Of a DNA stretch of 54,811 nt, positions 44,242 through 53,876 are shown piece by piece. This DNA comes from Clostridia bacterium. GTDB taxonomy: Bacteria > Bacillota > Clostridia > Oscillospirales > CAG-382. The notes beneath the pieces are model-generated. The model saw only the letters and a program-made list of their open reading frames with translations. It was not told where the DNA came from and made no database searches. Each line of letters opens with the position of its first letter. Position 1 is the first letter of the stretch. The position numbers were made by a program, and so were the translations under genes. The stretch spans positions 1 to 54,811 of the forward strand of contig JAFQHW010000066.1 in assembly GCA_017397805.1 (NCBI GenBank), written 5' to 3'.

Positions 44242-45687
44242 TTATTTCTTCTTCCACATTAACGGATTAAGACCGAGAAGCAATGGGAAAATCTCAAGCC
44301 TTCCCAAAAGCATTGCCAACGACAAAACGATCTTCGAAAAATCCGAGTATACAGCATAATTTGAGGTGGGGCCAACAGCTCCAAGACCCGGACCGACATT
44401 ATTGAAGCACGCTAAAACCGCTGATAAATTCGTTTGCATATCGAATACTGATTCTATACTAATAATCACATATAATCCTATAATTATAACGATATAAATG
44501 GCAAAATATGAATACACGCCGTTTAATGTCTGTTCGTCAACACGTTTCAGTTCCATATTAACGGTTCTTACAGAGCGAGGATGTAAGAGCCGCTTAATTT
44601 CTCTGTAGATAGACTTGAGAAGTATTATAACGCGCGAAACCTTAAGACCGCCGGCTGTTGAACCGGCACACCCACCCACAACCATCAATAATAATATTAT
44701 CGACTTAGACAGCTCCGGCCATTGATTAAAATCCACCGTGGCATAACCTGTTGTGGAAACTATGGAAGATACTTGAAACGAGGTGTGGCGTAATGTATCC
44801 GAAAGCGTGCCGTATATGCTGTAAACGTTAACCGATATCACGATAACGGAAATTAGTACAAATCCGCCAAAGAACAACAATTCGGTGCTTTTTAATACAG
44901 ATTTGAATTTTTTTGTGAGTAACAAATAATACAAGTTGAAATTAACGGAAAACAACAGCATAAATACCGTTATTATCCATTGTAAGTAAGCGGAATAACT
45001 TGCTATGCTATCATTTTTAATACCAAAGCCGCCAGTACCTGCGGTACCAAACGCATGTACCACACTTTCAAAGAGAGACATACCGCCAAACAAAAGCAGA
45101 ATTATTTCAACAAGAGTCATTACTACGTAGATGATGTATAAAATTTTCGCAGTATCTCTTGCTTTTGGTAAAAGTTTTCCAACGGTAGGACCCGGCATTT
45201 CTGCGCGCATAATGTTCATCGAGCGATCGGCTACATTGGGTACAAGCGCCATCACAAACACCAACACTCCCATGCCGCCTACCCAATGAGTAAAGCTTCT
45301 CCAAAACAGAATACCTTTGGGTAAAGACTCTATCTCAGTTAAAACAGATGCGCCCGTAGTAGTAAAGCCGCTTACCGTTTCAAATATGGCATCCACAAAA
45401 GAAGGGATGGAGCCGCTTAAATAAAAAGGTAAAGCGCCCAACAAAGACATTAACAACCACGCAAAGGCAACTATTGCAAACCCTTCTTTGGCATATATTA
45501 CGCGTGTTGAAGGTTTTGAAAAAAATCTTAACAATAATCCCAAAACCAAAGCAACCGACGCAGATACAGCAAAAGACCAAACTGCTTTTTCGCCGTACAA
45601 CAGTGATATGAATAGCGGCAACAGCATCAGCGCAGATTCCGTGACTGCTATATGTCCTATCGTGTTTAAAACCATCCTGCGATTCAT
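44242..45687 (-). CDS. trkH: Potassium uptake membrane subunit TrkH/KtrB
   Basis: The 481-residue polytopic protein has the four selectivity-filter-like segments of the Trk/Ktr/HKT family: TTGASVL, GTGGFGI, TTGYATVDF and NNVGPGLG. It forms the K+ pathway gated by the cytoplasmic NAD(H)/ATP-binding TrkA encoded just upstream (19-nt gap). Length fits TrkH-like proteins better than KtrB. Confidence 0.94.
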   Translation of the reverse strand: MNRRMVLNTIGHIAVTESALMLLPLFISLLYGEKAVWSFAVSASVALVLGLLLRFFSKPSTRVIYAKEGFAIVAFAWLLMSLLGALPFYLSGSIPSFVDAIFETVSGFTTTGASVLTEIESLPKGILFWRSFTHWVGGMGVLVFVMALVPNVADRSMNIMRAEMPGPTVGKLLPKARDTAKILYIIYVVMTLVEIILLLFGGMSLFESVVHAFGTAGTGGFGIKNDSIASYSAYLQWIITVFMLLFSVNFNLYYLLLTKKFKSVLKSTELLFFGGFVLISVIVISVNVYSIYGTLSDTLRHTSFQVSSIVSTTGYATVDFNQWPELSKSIILLLMVVGGCAGSTAGGLKVSRVIILLKSIYREIKRLLHPRSVRTVNMELKRVDEQTLNGVYSYFAIYIVIIIGLYVIISIESVFDMQTNLSAVLACFNNVGPGLGAVGPTSNYAVYSDFSKIVLSLAMLLGRLEIFPLLLGLNPLMWKKK

Positions 45688-45706
45688 AAAAATTTCTCCG
45701 CAAAAT

Positions 45707-47065
45707 TCAAGCTATAATATCTGCGAGATCGTAAAGAACGTGCCCCGTGCTGATAACCACTACTTTGTCTTCAGGAAGAATAAAATCGTCGCCCGTGGGT
45801 ACGAATGCTTTGTTTTCTCTAAGCAAGCCTCCGATTAGTATGTTCGGCTTAAATTTAATATCTTTTAAGGGAATATTAATGTGTTTAAAATTGGGATGCA
45901 CGTTAAAAAGTAATGCCTCGGCTTGCCCTTCCATTATTTTGTAAAGCTTCTCAACGTTGCTGCCGACGGTGTTTTGTAAAGCTCTTGCATATCTTACTAA
46001 AACATCCGAAGTGGTTCTGATGGGTGAAACTATCGTATCAAGTCCCAAGCGTCTTGCAATAGGCAGAAATTCTTTGTTGTTAACTTTGGTTACAACTTTG
46101 GAAACTCCTTGTGAAGCTGCAAAATAAGAAATCAAAATGTTGTTTTCGTCAAGCCCCGTCAACGACACGAAAGCATCCATATTTGCAAGACCTTCTTCCA
46201 ACAAAAGTTCCTGATTTGACCCGTCTCCCATAATTACGGTAGCGTTAGGCAAGGTTTCGGAAAACTCATCACACTTAACAGGATTCTTGTCTATGATCGT
46301 AACGGAACTCCCTAAAGAAATAAGCAACTTAGCCAGATAATAAGTCGTTTTGCTCGCACCGAGTATCATTATGTTTTTAACCTGCTTTTTAACAAGCTTC
46401 AAACTTTTAAGCAGTTTGTGAATTTCCGAAGGTGCCGCTGTAAGCGCTATTCTGTCACCTGCTTCAAACACAAATCGGCCGTCGGGTATAATCACTTCGC
46501 CGTTGCGACTAACGGCACATACCAAGAATTTGGCGCTATGTTTTTTTCTTAAATCAATTATAGGTGTGCCGATGAGAGGTGAATCGTCCTTTAATATCAA
46601 CTCTATTATTTCAAAATTTCTGGTTGAAAAGTTTTCGATATGAGCGGCTCCCGGTAATTTCAACAAGTTATAAATATCGTACGCTGTGAACATTTCCGGG
46701 TTGATAGACATCGATATTTGCAGCTTTTGCTTCATAAAGTCTAAACTTTTATCGTTGTACTCCCTATCTCTGATACGCGCAACGGTGTTTTTTGCACCTA
46801 ATGTTTTTGCGATATAACAGCTAAGCATATTAAGCTCATCAGAGCTTGTGGCGGCAATAACTATATCTGCTTTCGCTGCCCCCGCCTCTTCGAGCACCTC
46901 GTTATCCGTGCCGATACCGCATACACCCATCACGTCGTAAGCGTTTGTAACCTGTTCTATAACGTCTCCGTCTGTGTCAACAACGGCAACGTCGTGTCCT
47001 TCGCAGACGAGGTTAGAGATTATTGACTGGCCGATTTTACCGCATCCAACAACTATAATGTTCAT
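45707..47065 (-). CDS. trkA: Potassium uptake regulatory subunit TrkA
   Basis: The 452-residue protein has two RCK units. The first opens with MNIIVVGCGKIGQSI and the second with NIMILGASKTTYYLAKLL, each followed by a TrkA_C domain. In the second, the Rossmann glycines are partly altered (GASKTT rather than GxGxxG), so nucleotide binding may differ between halves. I choose the ATG at 47065 (AAGGAG upstream); a longer frame would run into the tRNA terminator. It gates TrkH. Confidence 0.93.
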   Translation of the reverse strand: MNIIVVGCGKIGQSIISNLVCEGHDVAVVDTDGDVIEQVTNAYDVMGVCGIGTDNEVLEEAGAAKADIVIAATSSDELNMLSCYIAKTLGAKNTVARIRDREYNDKSLDFMKQKLQISMSINPEMFTAYDIYNLLKLPGAAHIENFSTRNFEIIELILKDDSPLIGTPIIDLRKKHSAKFLVCAVSRNGEVIIPDGRFVFEAGDRIALTAAPSEIHKLLKSLKLVKKQVKNIMILGASKTTYYLAKLLISLGSSVTIIDKNPVKCDEFSETLPNATVIMGDGSNQELLLEEGLANMDAFVSLTGLDENNILISYFAASQGVSKVVTKVNNKEFLPIARRLGLDTIVSPIRTTSDVLVRYARALQNTVGSNVEKLYKIMEGQAEALLFNVHPNFKHINIPLKDIKFKPNILIGGLLRENKAFVPTGDDFILPEDKVVVISTGHVLYDLADIIA

Positions 47066-47121
47066 AATTTTACGCTCCTTAGCAAAAAAAATAATTACTA
47101 TAATTGAGCTTAAAATAGAAA

Positions 47122-47147
47122 AACCGACCTGTAAAAACAAGTCGGTT
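47122..47147 (-). terminator. Terminator after tRNA-Arg
   Basis: AACCGAC / GTCGGTT with partial inner pairing, followed on the minus strand by TTTTTCTATTTT, starting 4 nt past the CCA end. Confidence 0.85.
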
Positions 47148-47151
47148 CTTC

Positions 47152-47228
47152 TGGCACGCCTGGAGGGATTCGAACCCCCGACCTACTGGTTCGTAGCCAG
47201 GCACTCTATCCAGCTGAGCTACAGGCGC
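47152..47228 (-). tRNA. tRNA-Arg(ACG)
   Basis: A complete 77-nt cloverleaf on the minus strand: acceptor GCGCCTG/CAGGCGT, D-arm GCTC...GAGT, anticodon stem CTGG/CCAG with loop CTACGAA (anticodon ACG, normally edited to ICG), and T-arm with GGTTCGAATCC. CCA is encoded. It reads CGU/CGC/CGA codons. Confidence 0.97.
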
Positions 47229-47332
47229 ATATCATGCCCTACGGCACTTGATGAATATAGCACAAAAAAATGACTTTGTCAAGTTTTTTCTTGAAAATAC
47301 TTAAAGTATTTTTTTTTGATATTAAAATTTTG

Positions 47333-47361
47333 TTGATATTTAAACCTTTTAATGCTATAAT
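47333..47361 (+). promoter_or_regulatory. Sigma-A promoter of topB
   Basis: TTGATA (47333-47338), 17 nt, TATAAT (47356-47361), 33 nt before the topB ATG. Confidence 0.85.
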
Positions 47362-47394
47362 ATTTCAAAGTTTTAGGTAAGGAGAACTATTTTT

Positions 47395-49563
47395 ATGAAA
47401 TCCTTGGTTTTGGCGGAAAAACCCTCCGTAGGTAAGGAGCTTGCCCGTGTTTTGGGTTGCAAAAAGCGCGGCGAAGGTTTTATTGAGGGTGATAAATATA
47501 TCGTAACTTGGTCTCTGGGGCATTTAATTACCCTATCGGATCCTGAAGCCTATGACGAAAGATATAAAAGATGGAGTATGGATTATTTACCTATGCTTCC
47601 CAAAAAGATGAAGCTGATGATAATTAAAAATACCTCCAAGCAATACCGTGCCGTAAGCGCGCTTACAAAACGCAAAGACGTAGGTGAGCTTATAATCGCC
47701 ACCGACAGCGGAAGAGAAGGCGAGCTTGTTGCACGATGGATAATGGCTAAATGCGGATGGAAGGGCCCCACCAAAAGGCTTTGGATCTCATCCCAAACGG
47801 ATAAAGCCATAAAAGAAGGTTTTGCCTCTTTGAAGGATGCAAAACAATACGATAATTTATATAAAAGCGCTGAGGCACGTGCTCATGCGGATTGGATTGT
47901 CGGTCTTAATATTTCCAGAGCGTTAACTTGCAAATTCAACACCTCGCTATCTGCGGGACGAGTACAAACCCCTACTCTTGCGTTAATTGTCGAGAGAGAA
48001 GAAGCTATTCACAACTTTAAACCAAAGGACTATTTTACAGTAAATATAAAAACCGATTCCTTTACCGCTTTATATAAAGCAAAAAACGGCATAGCAAGGA
48101 TGTTTGACAAAGCAGAAGCTGATAAGATAGTCAACGCCGTAACAGGCAAGCAAGGCAAAATTACAGCTCTTAACAGCGATAAGCGCGAAACCCCTCCCCC
48201 TGCCGCATACGATTTAACGGAGTTGCAAAGGGATGCAAACAAAAAGTTCGGATACTCCGCAAAAGAAACCTTGGCGGCAATGCAATCTCTATACGAGTAT
48301 CATAAGGTATTAACTTATCCGCGTACGGATTCAAGATATATAACCGAGGATGTGGCGGAAACGCTTGGCGAAAGGCTTCGCAATTTATTACTTACACCGT
48401 ACGGAGATCTTGCCCGCCCATTGTTAAAGAACAAAATACAGACAAAATACATAGTTAATTCCGCTAAAGTTACGGATCACCACGCGATAATTCCCACGGA
48501 GCAAAAACCAAATTTTGCCGATATGTCTTCCAAAGAACGGGCGATATACGATTTGGTGGTCAAGAGATTTCTTGCCGTATTAATGTCCCCTTGCAAATAT
48601 GAAGAAACTAAACTCGTGTTTGAGTGTGAAGGTTACAGCTTCCACGCAAAGGGAAAAGTAACTTTGGAAAACGGTTGGAAGAGCGTGTACGGCGCCGTAA
48701 TCTCTGATGAAGATGAAGCGGACGAAGACGAAAAAAGCCAAAGCCTACCTCCTCTTACTAAAGGCAGTGTGTTAGCCGTAAAACAAGTGAAGCTGAATAC
48801 TGCAAAAACTAAGCCGCCCGCACGTTACACCGAGGCTACCCTACTTTCTGCCATGGAGCATCCCAGTGTTGACGATAAAGCTTTAAATAAAGTTCTTACG
48901 GAAACCAGCGGACTTGGCACACCTGCAACCAGAGCCGATATTATTGAGAAACTTTTCAGTTCCTTCTACGTTGAACGAAACGGCAAAGAGATATATCCCA
49001 CACAAAAAGGAATACAGCTTGTTGAGTTAGTTCCGCCCGACCTGAAATCGGCAATAATGACCGCTAAATGGGAAGAAAGGCTTGCCCAAATTGCCAAAGG
49101 TACGGCTGACAGCAAAAAGTTTATTTCGGAGATGGAGGTTTACACACAAGGGCTTATTGATAGCGTAAAATCCTCCAACCAGAAGTATAAGCACGAAAAC
49201 GCCACAAAAGAGCGTTGCCCCGAATGCGGCGAGGTGTTGCTTGATGTGAACGGCAAAAAAGGCAGGCTTTACGTATGCTCTAACCCCGAATGTCATTACA
49301 GAAAAAGTCTTTCCGTTAACACAAATGCCCGTTGCCCCGAATGTCACAAAGCGATGCAAATAAGGGGAGAGGGCGATAAAAAAAGCTTTTATTGCGTATG
49401 CGGCTTCAGAGAAAAGGTATCTGATTTTGAAGCGAAAAAAGCAAGAGACGGAGCTTCAAAATTTGAAGTTAAAAACTTTTTGGCGAAGCAGGAAAAGGAA
49501 AACAAAGGTTTTAATAACACCCTTGCCGCCCAGCTTGAAAAGTGGAAGAATTCCAATAAATAA
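47395..49563 (+). CDS. topB: DNA topoisomerase III
   Basis: The 722-residue type IA topoisomerase has the Toprim motifs VLAEKPSVGKELA and TDSGREGEL, the active-site Tyr308 in TYPRTDSRY, and SAGRVQTPTL. The C-terminus has two zinc-ribbon-like units (CPEC...CSNPEC near 610-640 and CPEC...CVC near 645-670). It decatenates and relaxes single-stranded-gapped DNA. AAGGAG lies 10 nt before the ATG. Chromosomal and mobile-element copies both exist; the flanks here look chromosomal. Confidence 0.95.
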   Translation: MKSLVLAEKPSVGKELARVLGCKKRGEGFIEGDKYIVTWSLGHLITLSDPEAYDERYKRWSMDYLPMLPKKMKLMIIKNTSKQYRAVSALTKRKDVGELIIATDSGREGELVARWIMAKCGWKGPTKRLWISSQTDKAIKEGFASLKDAKQYDNLYKSAEARAHADWIVGLNISRALTCKFNTSLSAGRVQTPTLALIVEREEAIHNFKPKDYFTVNIKTDSFTALYKAKNGIARMFDKAEADKIVNAVTGKQGKITALNSDKRETPPPAAYDLTELQRDANKKFGYSAKETLAAMQSLYEYHKVLTYPRTDSRYITEDVAETLGERLRNLLLTPYGDLARPLLKNKIQTKYIVNSAKVTDHHAIIPTEQKPNFADMSSKERAIYDLVVKRFLAVLMSPCKYEETKLVFECEGYSFHAKGKVTLENGWKSVYGAVISDEDEADEDEKSQSLPPLTKGSVLAVKQVKLNTAKTKPPARYTEATLLSAMEHPSVDDKALNKVLTETSGLGTPATRADIIEKLFSSFYVERNGKEIYPTQKGIQLVELVPPDLKSAIMTAKWEERLAQIAKGTADSKKFISEMEVYTQGLIDSVKSSNQKYKHENATKERCPECGEVLLDVNGKKGRLYVCSNPECHYRKSLSVNTNARCPECHKAMQIRGEGDKKSFYCVCGFREKVSDFEAKKARDGASKFEVKNFLAKQEKENKGFNNTLAAQLEKWKNSNK

Positions 49564-49570
49564 AAACAAT

Positions 49571-49608
49571 AAATGCCGATGTAGTTTCAATGAATTACAT
49601 CGGCATTT
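49571..49608. terminator. Terminator between topB and metF
   Basis: AAATGCCGATGTA / TACATCGGCATTT, 13-bp perfect stem, between convergent genes. Confidence 0.88.
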
Positions 49609-49614
49609 CAAATA

Positions 49615-50490
49615 TTAATCCAAAATATCGAAAAGATTGGATTGGATTTTTTCGGCAACCTCCGGCTTGTTCATGGAATAAACGTGCACGTTTGTGATTC
49701 CATTAGCATAAAGGTCGATGATCTGGTCGGTAGCGTAGGCAATGCCCGCTTGCTTCATGGCATCGGGGTTTGTTCCAAACTTATCAACCAAGCTCTTAAA
49801 CCTTTGCGGCATAAAGGAACCCGAAAGCTTTATGGCTCTTGCAACCTGATTACCGTTGGTAATGGGCATAATTCCGGGGATGACGGGAACGGTTATACCG
49901 GCTTCTCTAATCTTGTACAGGAAATTGTACAGCAGATTATTATCGAAAAACATCTGCGTAGTAAGAAAATCACAGCCCGCATCAACCTTTTCCTTAAGAT
50001 ACTTTATATCTTCCTTTTGGTTTTCGCTTTCGGGGTGTATCTCGGGATAACACGCGCCGCCGATGCAGAAATCTTCATCGATGGCTTTTATGTCGCGAAT
50101 CAAATCGATTGCGTGGCGATAATCCCATGTGCTTCTGTCGCTGTTTTCAAGCTCGGGAGTCAAGTCCCCTCTAAGCGCCATTATATTTTCAATTCCTGCT
50201 GCTTTTATGTCTTTTATCTTTTGCCTTACGGTTTCCTTTGTAGAGGAAACGCAAGTAAGGTGTGCCAAAGTAGGTACGGAATAATTATTGTTTATATTTT
50301 TTGCAATGTCAAGAGTGTATTGACTTGTTCCGCCGCCTGCACCGTATGTAACGCTCATAAAAGCGGGTTTTAGCTTAGCAATCTCTTCGGTAGCCACTTT
50401 AACCGTTTCGAAGTTTGAGTTGGTTTTTGGGGGGAAAACCTCAAAAGATATGGTAAGTTTCTCTTTATTCAATATCTCGCTGATTTTCAT
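49615..50490 (-). CDS. metF: Methylenetetrahydrofolate reductase
   Basis: This 291-residue flavin-dependent TIM barrel makes 5-methyl-THF for methionine synthesis or acetogenic metabolism. Motifs: ISFEVFPPKT, SVTYGAGGGTS, HLTCVS, NIMALRGD, CIGGACYPEIHPE, TQMFFDN and PGIMPI. Standard length for bacterial MetF. No metV-type partner is adjacent, so a MetF of the classic NADH type or another partner is possible. It is the last gene of its directon. Confidence 0.96.
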   Translation of the reverse strand: MKISEILNKEKLTISFEVFPPKTNSNFETVKVATEEIAKLKPAFMSVTYGAGGGTSQYTLDIAKNINNNYSVPTLAHLTCVSSTKETVRQKIKDIKAAGIENIMALRGDLTPELENSDRSTWDYRHAIDLIRDIKAIDEDFCIGGACYPEIHPESENQKEDIKYLKEKVDAGCDFLTTQMFFDNNLLYNFLYKIREAGITVPVIPGIMPITNGNQVARAIKLSGSFMPQRFKSLVDKFGTNPDAMKQAGIAYATDQIIDLYANGITNVHVYSMNKPEVAEKIQSNLFDILD

Positions 50491-50509
50491 TTTAATACCG
50501 CCTTTTTGA

Positions 50510-51058
50510 TTAATACAAAGCTTTTTTGTCTTTTTTTAGCTTGAAATAAATGATAGAAACGATGGTAACCGTAAGCTCTACGGAAAATGATATTGTGGAA
50601 AATATCGGCGCCGAAACCATCATGTTATAAATGATCGCCAACACGTGCGGAGCTATTATTACGTACCGTACTAAATTAAGATTGCGTATATTGAAAACCA
50701 CCGCATACAAACAATACGAAAGTATAATTAATGCATCCTCCACGGTTGGGTCAACGCCCGTAATGCGGTTAACGACAAAATAATTCGCGGTGGTAATGAC
50801 ACAAACCAATATAACGATATAATTAGGTGCCGAACTACCCTTTTTTTCGTAAGAGTAATATATAACGGTTCTTACTGAACCTATGAGAACCGCGAGCATC
50901 GCCAAATACTGTTCAATAAAAAGATATGACAACGCAAGGCAGGAACTGCCAAAACATTGAAACATCAAATACGTACTTTTTTTCTTGAAAAAGTAACTGG
51001 ACGAAAACATCAGCAATGCGAAAAAGCTGATTATCAAAGAAACCGTTGAATTGAACAT
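50510..51058 (-). CDS. YgjV-like membrane protein
   Basis: The 182-residue protein has about six hydrophobic helices and the Imp/YgjV pattern (SYFFKKKSTYLMFQCFGSSCLALSYL, SVRTVIYYSYEKK), as in E. coli YgjV, of unknown function. A short basic C-terminus. It lies between the SIS gene and metF with 19-20 nt gaps, so it is probably co-transcribed. Confidence 0.82.
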   Translation of the reverse strand: MFNSTVSLIISFFALLMFSSSYFFKKKSTYLMFQCFGSSCLALSYLFIEQYLAMLAVLIGSVRTVIYYSYEKKGSSAPNYIVILVCVITTANYFVVNRITGVDPTVEDALIILSYCLYAVVFNIRNLNLVRYVIIAPHVLAIIYNMMVSAPIFSTISFSVELTVTIVSIIYFKLKKDKKALY

Positions 51059-51078
51059 ATGAAAACAGCCGTCCTGAT

Positions 51079-51804
51079 TTATAGGTGTCTTATCCGCGGC
51101 ATATACCTGTCAATAAGCTTTTTATTAAACTCACTGCCGCCTGCAACGTTACCGCTTTTGTATATAGGAACTTCCGTATCCTTTGATGCTATTTCAGCAC
51201 CATCAATCAGAACGGAGTTTAGTACCAACGCACTCGCCGCCGTAGAAACCGCGCCCATTTTCACATCGCCGATATCCGTAACCGCATCACCGCACGGAAC
51301 ACAGTTATCAAGAAATACGTCTGCACATTGATATAGCAATTTTCCCGACGAATGCCTTGAAGGCTTATCGAAATACGAGGACGAGCAAATGGCAACCGTA
51401 AATACGCCGTGACTTTTACCAAGACTTACCATTTCAACGGGGACGGAATTAACGCCGCTGCTTGATATTACGAATAGGCAATCTTTTTCCGTAGGTGAAT
51501 ACCTTCTGTATATGTGTTCAGCTAAACCTTCCATGCGCTCAAAAGCACTGCTTTTTGCGGCACCGTTATGTAGCATCAAATCCGTATCAAACATAGCGCA
51601 CACGTTTGCAAGCCCGCCGGCTCTGTAAAACGCATCACCGGCTATAAGATGGCTGTGACCGCAACCGAAAACGTATATAATGCCGTCCGCCTTTATGGTT
51701 TCGGCAACCTTTTCGGCAACTACAGAAAACTTTTCACGCTGTGTGGAATTGATTGCAGACAGCGTATCGATTAACGCATCATAATATAATTCAGACTTAC
51801 TCAT
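51079..51804 (-). CDS. SIS-domain phosphosugar-binding protein
   Basis: The 241-residue single SIS domain protein has VFGCGHSHLIAGDAFYRAGGL and FVISSSGVNSVPVEMV, the phosphosugar-binding Ser clusters. It resembles UPF0309-type predicted sugar isomerases, often beside N-acetylglucosamine or sialic acid-like genes. The start overlaps the CBM9-like gene by 4 nt. Predicted cytoplasmic phosphosugar isomerase or lyase, substrate unknown. Confidence 0.88.
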   Translation of the reverse strand: MSKSELYYDALIDTLSAINSTQREKFSVVAEKVAETIKADGIIYVFGCGHSHLIAGDAFYRAGGLANVCAMFDTDLMLHNGAAKSSAFERMEGLAEHIYRRYSPTEKDCLFVISSSGVNSVPVEMVSLGKSHGVFTVAICSSSYFDKPSRHSSGKLLYQCADVFLDNCVPCGDAVTDIGDVKMGAVSTAASALVLNSVLIDGAEIASKDTEVPIYKSGNVAGGSEFNKKLIDRYMPRIRHL

Positions 51805-52394
51805 TCTATAACTAACTCTCCAAAATATTCAGGTCTGTGAAAATCAGGCTTTTCCGTGCCGACGGGATTCCACATACCGAAATGAGGATACTCGGTATCG
51901 TCACCGCATTTATAAAAGTTACCCTTGAAAGTATAACCTGATACGTAATCAACCTTGCCAAACAGTTTTTCAAGCACTTCAAAGCTGAAGAAGTATTCAA
52001 CCTGCCAATATCCGCCTGTTTTAACAACGTTGGTCTTTGCTATGGGGGCAATATCTGCAGAATCACGCTTCGATTCCCTGCTCTCTCTAAGACCCATCAA
52101 AAAAGCACCGGCAGAGTTCATCTCCAAATTTATGTATAACTTGCTTTCGTTGTTAAAAGAAGCAAAGAATTCAAGACAGCTGTCAAGCCAAACAGAATCG
52201 TTATAATTCTTATAAACAGCCTTTGGATTCTTTTCATAACAAGTCATTTGCAAAGCAAAGCCTTTGCCTTCCACAAGAACAAGCTTTGCGTATGCGGCGG
52301 GACGATATATGCCGCCCCAAACGTAATTGTTTATATATGCGGGTGCTACCTTGCTGAAATCAAGCTCTTTTTGTCTTTTTACTACGTAACTCAT
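51801..52394 (-). CDS. CBM9-like carbohydrate-binding protein
   Basis: The 197-residue protein resembles the CBM9-like family (PF16011): beta-strand rich with VWLDSCLEFFASF, INLEMNSAGAF, GYWQVEYFFSFE and the C-terminal PHFGMWNPVGTEKPDFHRPEYFG ending, characteristic of the group. No signal peptide is visible, so it may be intracellular. It overlaps the TIM-barrel gene by 35 nt at its 5' end and the SIS gene by 4 nt at its 3' end. These suggest tight coupling and a shared sugar. Confidence 0.85.
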   Translation of the reverse strand: MSYVVKRQKELDFSKVAPAYINNYVWGGIYRPAAYAKLVLVEGKGFALQMTCYEKNPKAVYKNYNDSVWLDSCLEFFASFNNESKLYINLEMNSAGAFLMGLRESRESKRDSADIAPIAKTNVVKTGGYWQVEYFFSFEVLEKLFGKVDYVSGYTFKGNFYKCGDDTEYPHFGMWNPVGTEKPDFHRPEYFGELVIE

Positions 52395-53289
52395 TTTTCT
52401 TCTCTCTTTCTACAGTTAATCTTAAAGTCTCGGCAGACATAAACAATCTTCTAGCAGTATCTAAATCCGAAGAATCTGTCTTTACCTCCAAGCTCAAAAC
52501 CCCGTTATAGTTTATCTCTGCCAATGATTTTGCAAATTCTTCCCAATTAATTATTCCTTTGTATGGTGCTTGATGTTTATCGCGCTTCCCGTCGTTGTCA
52601 TGTATGTGCAAAAGTCTTAGTCTGTGTGCAAGCTTTTGCACCATATACGGCAAATCTCCGCCACCCGAAAGCATACAATGCCCCGTGTCAAGGCAAGCAA
52701 CGTACGCATCTTCACCAACCATGTGATTAAGCGTATCAATTATATATCTCATGCATTCAACGGTACTTGCTACGGTTGGTAACGGACAGTCGTTTTCTCT
52801 ATTCCAATTAAACATATTCTCAACGGCAAGTTTTACACCCGTTTGTACGAGCAGGCTGAAAAACTCCCGATAAAAATCAATGCTCATTTCAACTGCTTCT
52901 TTAATTTCGTCCGCCGTTTTTGCTTCGGGAGGAACCAACGGGTGCACCACCACGTATGGTGAACCTATAAGCGCCGCAATGTAAATTGCATTCTCTATAT
53001 ATTCTTTAACCTCTTTGCGTTTACGCTTTAAAGGAAAATAAGTGGGATACGGAGCGTGCACCTGAGAAATATAAACCTGTGCTTCTCTTGCCGTCTTCTT
53101 AATGGAAGCGGCATATTTCTCTTGCTGTACAACGGTCATATTCCAAAAGGGGTTAACGGGATCTCTTACGCTGTATCTGTTCAGGTTTAAATCGATGCAT
53201 TTAAAACCTGCTCTTGCCAAAAGCTTTATGGCTTCTTCGTCGCTTTCACCGTTGACGGTGAAGGAAAAAGTATTACATCCTATAAACAT
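52360..53289 (-). CDS. Xylose isomerase-like TIM-barrel sugar epimerase/isomerase
   Basis: The 309-residue AP_endonuc_2-family protein has metal-ligand motifs VHAPYP, VVHPLVPP, LAVENMFN, CLDTGHC, LLHIHDND and LSLEVK. This family includes tagatose-3-epimerase and inosose isomerases. The start ATG at 53289 with GGGTGG upstream is preferred; a 17-codon longer frame has no promoter room. It has its own promoter and leads the SIS/CBM9-like trio, so a shared sugar-phosphate pathway is likely. Confidence 0.88.
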   Translation of the reverse strand: MFIGCNTFSFTVNGESDEEAIKLLARAGFKCIDLNLNRYSVRDPVNPFWNMTVVQQEKYAASIKKTAREAQVYISQVHAPYPTYFPLKRKRKEVKEYIENAIYIAALIGSPYVVVHPLVPPEAKTADEIKEAVEMSIDFYREFFSLLVQTGVKLAVENMFNWNRENDCPLPTVASTVECMRYIIDTLNHMVGEDAYVACLDTGHCMLSGGGDLPYMVQKLAHRLRLLHIHDNDGKRDKHQAPYKGIINWEEFAKSLAEINYNGVLSLEVKTDSSDLDTARRLFMSAETLRLTVEREKKNELRSKKTKRA

Positions 53290-53311
53290 ATATAACACCA
53301 CCCGACTATTA

Positions 53312-53340
53312 AATATATCACATTTTTCCACAACTTGCAA
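53312..53340 (-). promoter_or_regulatory. Sigma-A promoter of the sugar operon
   Basis: TTGCAA (53335-53340), 17 nt, TATATT (53312-53317) on the minus strand, between the sigG remnant and the TIM-barrel gene. Confidence 0.75.
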
Positions 53341-53345
53341 GGTTT

Positions 53346-53840
53346 TTATAGCTTGTTTCTCACCTTTTCTAAAGCTGTTTTTTCAATTCTGCTCACTTGA
53401 GCTTGTGATATACCTATTTCTTTTGCAACCTCGGTTTGAGTCTTTCCTCTGAAAAATCGCATGGCTAAAATGTTTTTTTCTCTTTTGTCCAGTTTTGCAA
53501 TCGCCTCTTTTAGTGCTATTGTGTTTATCCACGATTCATCGGTGTTTGAAGCATCCCTTATCTGGTCCATTATATAAAAAGAATCGGCGGAATCAGAATA
53601 GACGGGCTCGTATAGAGAAACAGGATCGCTTATTGCGTCAAGCGCGTTAATAACTTCGGATTTTCCGACGGATAACTCTTTTGCGATTTCTTCTAATTTT
53701 GGTTCACGCAGTAACTGTGCCGACAGTTTTTCCTTTGCTTGCAACGCCTTATATGCTAAATCCCTAAGAGAGCGCGGTACGCGTATCGAGTTATTATCCC
53801 TAACGTATCTTCGCATTTCTCCCAATATCATCGGAGCGAT
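53346..53840 (-). pseudogene. sigG: Sporulation sigma-G, 5'-truncated
   Basis: From about residue PMILGEMRRYVRDNN onward the frame matches sigma-G: SIRVPRSLRDLAYKALQ, ALDAISDPVSLYEPVY, YIMDQIRD and the helix-turn-helix KTQTEVAKEIGISQAQVSR (regions 3 and 4). Sigma-G is about 257 residues; here only about 165 are native. Upstream of 53840 the frame reads through 16-17 unrelated codons to a TTG that has no SD, so region 2 (core binding, -10 recognition) is missing. The gene is cut at the region 2/3 boundary by foreign-looking DNA. A programmed interruption, a deletion or an assembly chimera could each explain it. Confidence 0.85.
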
Positions 53841-53876
53841 ATGAGAATGGAGAAATTCAGAAAAGGAGTTTCTACC

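Noticed and set aside
49642-50373. 243-codon plus-strand frame opposite metF
   Set aside because: It is antisense to metF, which shows all family motifs.
53841-53876. Upstream 12-codon extension of the HNH-repeat-like gene
   Set aside because: The SD AAAAGGAG lies inside it at correct spacing to the ATG at 53877, and the extension reads from sigG-derived or junction DNA.
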